7,641 nucleotides of DNA from VBDM01 sp035280025. GTDB lineage: Bacteria; Pseudomonadota; Gammaproteobacteria; Burkholderiales; SG8-39. This document shows positions 4,514 to 7,641 of the stretch, piece by piece. The notes beneath the pieces were generated by a model. The model saw only the letters and a list, made by a program, of their open reading frames with translations, was not told the DNA's origin and did not search any database. How positions within the stretch are numbered: the stretch's first letter is position 1; each line of letters begins with the position of its first letter. The position numbers and the translations under genes are program-made. The DNA lies in contig DATEGT010000121.1 in NCBI GenBank assembly GCA_035280025.1, positions 1 to 7,641 of the forward strand, given 5' to 3'.

Positions 4514-5470
4514 ATGACGAGGCTGCTGATTCTTCTTACCCTGCCCGAGAAAATCAGAATGCAGTACTACAGCCGCCTGCGCGGCGAATTCCCGGAAATG
4601 GCCATCGACCTCGCCGACCATCACTCCAAGGTCGATCCCTACATCGGAACGGCGGAGATCCTGCTCACCTTCGGCGCTCACATGGCCGATCACGTGCTGG
4701 AAAAGGGCGCGAAGCTCAGGTGGATCCAGGCGCTGGGAACCGGCGTAGACGGCATCGCCGACCGGCCCGCTCTCCGCGAAGGCGTCCTCGTTACCAACAT
4801 GCACGGCCTGCACGGGGACTCGGTGCCCGAGGCGGCGATCATGCTGATGCTCGCCCTCGCCCGCGACCTGCCGCGCGCGATACGCAACCGCAACGCGCGC
4901 AGGTGGGAGCGCTATCCCTCGCAGCTGCTGAAAGGGAAGACGGTGGGCATCTTCGGCGTGGGCGCGATCGCCAAGTCGCTCGCGCCCAAGTGCAAATCGT
5001 TCGGGATGAAGGTGATCGGGATCACTTCGGCGGTGCGCGGCGTGGAGGGATTCGACCGCATGGTCCGGCGGGACGACCTCGAGAGCGTCGTCAGCGAGCT
5101 CGACTTCCTGGTGCTGCTCACGCCCTACACGCGCGAGACCCACGGCATCGTGGGCGAGAGGGTGCTCGCGGCGATGAAACCCTCGGCCTTCCTCGTGAAT
5201 CTCGCGCGGGGCGGCATCGTCGACGAAGAGGCGCTCCTTCGCGCGCTCGACGGGAAGCGCCTCGCGGGCGCCGCGCTCGACGTATTCGCGCAGGAGCCCC
5301 TGCGCGAGGACCATCCGTTCTGGAGCATGGACAACGTGATCGTCACGCCGCACCTCGGCGGCTTCCACGACCAGTACGCGGAAGAGGCGCTCCCCACGGT
5401 GATCGACAACTTCCGGAAATTTCTCGCGGGAGATCTGGACCACATGCAAAACGTGGTGAAGCGGCCATGA
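4514..5470 (+). CDS. D-2-hydroxyacid dehydrogenase (glyoxylate/hydroxypyruvate reductase-like)
   Basis: The 318-residue enzyme is of the usual length for this NAD(P)-dependent family, which reversibly reduces 2-oxo acids to D-2-hydroxy acids in the cytoplasm. The dinucleotide-binding fingerprint is GIFGVGAIA (G148-x-G150-x2-A153). The catalytic Arg is R232 in NLARGGIVDEEAL, the Glu is E261 in DVFAQEPL, and the His is H280 in TPHLGG. All three are intact. The position after beta-2, where NAD-preferring members carry an Asp, reads ITSAVR (170-175); Ser/Thr plus Arg there resembles NADP-preferring reductases such as GhrA (inference). The ATG at 4514 is chosen because the hydrophobic first strand RLLILLTL begins right after it; no Shine-Dalgarno is evident. 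The stop overlaps the next start as ATGA. Family is secure; substrate is unknown. Confidence 0.92.
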   Translation: MTRLLILLTLPEKIRMQYYSRLRGEFPEMAIDLADHHSKVDPYIGTAEILLTFGAHMADHVLEKGAKLRWIQALGTGVDGIADRPALREGVLVTNMHGLHGDSVPEAAIMLMLALARDLPRAIRNRNARRWERYPSQLLKGKTVGIFGVGAIAKSLAPKCKSFGMKVIGITSAVRGVEGFDRMVRRDDLESVVSELDFLVLLTPYTRETHGIVGERVLAAMKPSAFLVNLARGGIVDEEALLRALDGKRLAGAALDVFAQEPLREDHPFWSMDNVIVTPHLGGFHDQYAEEALPTVIDNFRKFLAGDLDHMQNVVKRP

Positions 5471-6663
5471 CGACGAACGAGCGCATCAACCACCCGATCT
5501 CCACCCCCGAGCTCGAGCGCCGCTGGGCCGCGGCGCGCGCGGCGATGGTCGAGCGGAAGATCGACGCCCTCGTCATGCAGTCGAACAACGACTGGATGGG
5601 CGGCTACGTGAAGTGGTTCACCGACGTGCCGGCGACCAACGGCTACCCCGCCACGGTGATCTTCCCGGGGGACGAGCGCATGACTGTGATCGGCCAGGGG
5701 CCGATGGGCGTGGTGCGTGAGTTCGGGCCGCAGGGCGATCCCCTGCGCCGCGGCACCGCGCGCTTCGTCGGCATGCCCTCGTACGCCTCCTGCCCGTATA
5801 CGGCGGACTACGACGCCGAGCAGGCGGCGAAGGCCCTCGCAAAATATTCCGGCGGCACTATCGGGCTCTTGGGCCGCGCGGCCATGTCCTTCGCGCTCGG
5901 CGATCATCTGCGGCGGACGTTGACGCGGGCGAAGTTCGTGGACGCTTCCGACGCCATCGACCGCGTCAAGGCGCTGAAAAGCCCCGAGGAGCTGGAGAGG
6001 ATACGCCGGACCGCGGCGCTGCAGGACAGGGCGATGGAGGAGACCTTCGCGGCGATCGAGCCGGGCATGAGGGAGCTGGAGATCGCGGCGATCGCCGAGC
6101 ACGCCGGCCACAGGCACGGCAGCGAGCAGGGCTTGTTCCTCACCGGCTCGGGGCCGGTCGGCACGGCAGCGGTGTTCGCCAACCGCTACCAGCAGAACCG
6201 CGTGCTTCGCGAGGGCGACCAGTTCACCATCCTCATCGAGAACAACGGGCCGGGCGGCTTCTACACCGAGCTCGGCCGCACGTGCGTGCTCGGCCGGGCG
6301 TCGCAGGAGATGAAGGAGGAATTCGCCTTCGTGCTCGAGGCCCAGAAGTTCACCCTCGAACGCCTCGTGCCGGGCGCGAAGTGCAGCGAGGTCTTCGCCG
6401 AATACAACGACTTCATGAGGAAGAACAAGCGACCGGAGGAGAAGCGCCTGCACTCGCACGGCCAGGGCTACGACATGGTCGAGCGGCCGCTGGTGCGGCA
6501 CGACGAGACCATGACGATCGCGAAGAACATGAACATGGTGTGCCACCCCACCTACGTCACTGAGCGCACCTACAGCTGGTGCTGCGACAATTTCCTGATC
6601 GGGGAGAACGGGGTGGCCGAGAGGCTGCACGCGTTCCCGCAGAAGATCGTCGAGCTGGAATAG
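5467..6663 (+). CDS. M24-family (pita-bread fold) hydrolase with non-canonical metal ligands
   Basis: The 398-residue protein has a creatinase-like N-terminal domain (about 12-165) and an M24 catalytic domain (about 175-398) like aminopeptidase P, prolidase and creatinase. Recognisable parts are KSPEELERIRRTAALQDRAM (171-190), NRVLREGDQF (244-253), GGFYTELGRT (263-272), HSHGQGYDMVERP (329-341) and LIGENGVAERL (377-387). In metallopeptidases the five ligands are Asp-Asp-His-Glu-Glu. By eye the equivalents here are E258, E268, H331, E339 and C373, so only the His and first Glu are canonical. The family's substrate-binding His before the third ligand block is also missing (VFANRY, 236-241). This argues against peptidase activity and for a creatinase-like or other specialised C-N hydrolase, or a lyase. 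The start at 5467 overlaps the dehydrogenase stop (ATGA). The frame is open upstream to 4495, but homology begins near residue 12. Fold is secure; the reaction is unknown. Confidence 0.85.
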   Translation: MTTNERINHPISTPELERRWAAARAAMVERKIDALVMQSNNDWMGGYVKWFTDVPATNGYPATVIFPGDERMTVIGQGPMGVVREFGPQGDPLRRGTARFVGMPSYASCPYTADYDAEQAAKALAKYSGGTIGLLGRAAMSFALGDHLRRTLTRAKFVDASDAIDRVKALKSPEELERIRRTAALQDRAMEETFAAIEPGMRELEIAAIAEHAGHRHGSEQGLFLTGSGPVGTAAVFANRYQQNRVLREGDQFTILIENNGPGGFYTELGRTCVLGRASQEMKEEFAFVLEAQKFTLERLVPGAKCSEVFAEYNDFMRKNKRPEEKRLHSHGQGYDMVERPLVRHDETMTIAKNMNMVCHPTYVTERTYSWCCDNFLIGENGVAERLHAFPQKIVELE

Positions 6664-6670
6664 ACAACAA

Positions 6671-6675
6671 GGAGG
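6671..6675 (+). promoter_or_regulatory. Ribosome-binding site of the Bug receptor gene
   Basis: AAGGAGGAACG directly precedes the ATG at 6680, with GGAGG at 6671-6675 and a 4-base gap. It is the strongest Shine-Dalgarno in this operon, fitting the need for high levels of a periplasmic receptor. The gene starts 16 bases after the M24 gene stop. Confidence 0.8.
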
Positions 6676-6679
6676 AACG

Positions 6680-7641
6680 ATGAAGACGCTTTCGCGCACG
6701 CTGGGAATCGCCCTGCTTTCCGCCGCCTTCGGGCAGGCGGCCGCCCAGGAATTCCCGACCCGTCCCGTGCACTGGATCCTGTCGCAGCCGGCGGGGTCCT
6801 CGCCCGACATCAGCGCGCGGCTCCTCGCCGACGGACTCTCCAAGACATGGAATCAGCAGGTCGTGGTCGACAACCGCCCCGGCGGCCAGAACGTGATCGG
6901 CGCGCAGGCGGCGGCGAAATCCCCCGGCGATGGCTACAACTACTATTTCGCGACGACCGCCGCCCTCGTGAGCAATCCCCTCACCTTCAAGGCGCTGCCC
7001 TACAACCCCGAGCGCGATTTCGTTCCGGTGGCGATGATCGGCAAGTCGCCGATGGTGATCGCGGTGAACAACGCGGTGCCGGCCAACTCCATCGCCGAGC
7101 TGGTCGCGCTCGACAAGAAGGATCCGGGCAAGCTCGCGGCCGCCAACGAAGGCACCAAGACCTTCGGCGGCATGATGAGCCAGCTGCTCAACGTCGCGAC
7201 CGGCATGCGCCTGCTTCAGGTGCCCTACAACGGCGTCGCGCCCGCGCTGCAGGACACGGTGGCGGGCCGCACTCAGGTCGTGCTGGTGAGCTCGGCGGCG
7301 ATGAGCCCGTTCATCAAGCGCGGCGACCTGCGCCCGATCGCGGTCACGGCAGGCAGGCGCGTCACGGGCCTGGAGCACGTGCCGACGATGGCCGAGAGCT
7401 ATCCGGGATTCGAGTACGTCGGATGGTTCGCGCTCGTCGCGCCCGCGGGGACGCCCGAATCCATCGTGCGCAAGGTGAACGCCGACGTGAACGCGGTGCT
7501 CGGCCGGGCCGACATCCAGAAGCGCCTGCTCGAGCTCGGCGCGATCAACGAGGGCCCGGGCACGCCCGAGCAGCTCGCGCAATTCCTGAAGGACGAGCGC
7601 ACCCGGTGGGCGAAGCTGGTGAAGGACATCAACCTGCAGCC
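6680..7641 (+). CDS. Bug/TctC-family periplasmic solute-binding receptor (3' end beyond window)
   Basis: The visible 320 codons cover nearly all of a typical 320-330 residue receptor; the last residues and the stop lie past the right edge. A Sec signal peptide (basic MKTLSR, hydrophobic core about 7-18, likely cleaved in AAAQEFP near residue 22) is followed by the family signature FPTRPVHWIL (25-34). Then come PAGSSPDISARLL (37-49), with D43 at the position that contacts the ligand carboxylate, VVDNRPGGQNVIGA (about 62-75) and VPYNGVAPALQDTVAGR. Bug proteins bind organic acids, amino acids or aromatic acids and deliver them to tripartite tricarboxylate (TctAB) membrane partners, often encoded elsewhere; none is in this window. 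It is last in the visible operon after the dehydrogenase and the M24 hydrolase. The ligand cannot be inferred. Confidence 0.92.
   Translation, partial: MKTLSRTLGIALLSAAFGQAAAQEFPTRPVHWILSQPAGSSPDISARLLADGLSKTWNQQVVVDNRPGGQNVIGAQAAAKSPGDGYNYYFATTAALVSNPLTFKALPYNPERDFVPVAMIGKSPMVIAVNNAVPANSIAELVALDKKDPGKLAAANEGTKTFGGMMSQLLNVATGMRLLQVPYNGVAPALQDTVAGRTQVVLVSSAAMSPFIKRGDLRPIAVTAGRRVTGLEHVPTMAESYPGFEYVGWFALVAPAGTPESIVRKVNADVNAVLGRADIQKRLLELGAINEGPGTPEQLAQFLKDERTRWAKLVKDINLQ

Noticed and set aside
2867..5449. 860-codon minus-strand frame extending cbpA far upstream
   Set aside because: Only the last 310 codons read as protein (J domain onward). The extension is antisense to usp and the dehydrogenase and is an effect of high GC.
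4495..6663. Long plus-strand frame that would fuse extra sequence to the M24 enzyme
   Set aside because: Codons before 5467 are an Arg/Pro-rich shadow of the dehydrogenase gene. The ATGA overlap and family homology both place the start at 5467.
5125..6843. 572-codon minus-strand frame
   Set aside because: Antisense to three well-supported genes; composition rich in Arg, His and Ala with no recognisable domain.
6557..7582. 341-codon minus-strand frame
   Set aside because: Antisense to the Bug receptor gene, whose signal peptide and family motifs are unambiguous.
1..7641. CRISPR arrays, tRNAs, insertion sequences, integrase sites
   Set aside because: No regularly spaced repeats, no tRNA-like cloverleaf or CCA ends, no transposase or terminal inverted repeats were seen on either strand.

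Overview
The window looks like chromosomal DNA of a beta-proteobacterium, probably Burkholderiales-like. It is GC-rich with strong G/C preference at third codon positions. It carries a Bug/TctC-type periplasmic solute receptor (a family greatly expanded in that order), a MASE2-type diguanylate cyclase start, a CbpA/CbpM pair, and GC-palindrome terminators. Species assignment is inference; there is no rRNA, tRNA, IS element, CRISPR array or phage gene in the window.

Layout. (1) 1-372, minus: N-terminal 124 codons of a MASE2 membrane-sensor protein, probably a diguanylate cyclase, running off the left edge. (2) 373-665 has no conventional gene. On the minus strand it holds a complete small transcription unit: an extended -10 promoter (674-646), a 15-base perfect complement of the 16S rRNA 3' end (629-615), a 27-codon ORF with two tandem hairpins (613-530), and a strong intrinsic terminator (511-484). 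This is the most unusual element here. It resembles the beta-proteobacterial small RNAs reported as toxic in E. coli. (3) 666-3799, minus: a head-to-tail gene run, cbpA (DnaJ-like co-chaperone), cbpM (its modulator), a PEBP-family lipoprotein, and a double-VOC (extradiol dioxygenase/glyoxalase fold) protein. (4) 3800-3919: divergent regulatory region with a near-perfect FNR/ANR box at the class II position for the universal stress protein gene, next to a 16-bp perfect palindrome. (5) 3920-4363, plus: uspA-family gene. (6) 4364-4513: GC-rich hairpins. (7) 4514-7641, plus: a tight metabolic operon of a D-2-hydroxyacid dehydrogenase, an M24-fold (creatinase/aminopeptidase P-like) hydrolase with altered metal ligands, and a Bug receptor truncated by the right edge.

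How the parts may work together. cbpA-cbpM and the divergent usp form a stress module. The usp side appears to be switched on by low oxygen through an FNR-type regulator. The rightmost operon reads as a carboxylate utilisation unit: the Bug protein captures an organic acid in the periplasm, the M24-fold enzyme hydrolyses an amide-like bond, and the dehydrogenase interconverts a 2-oxo and a 2-hydroxy acid. The substrate cannot be deduced from the sequence. All family calls come from reading translations and motifs by eye; no database search was run.
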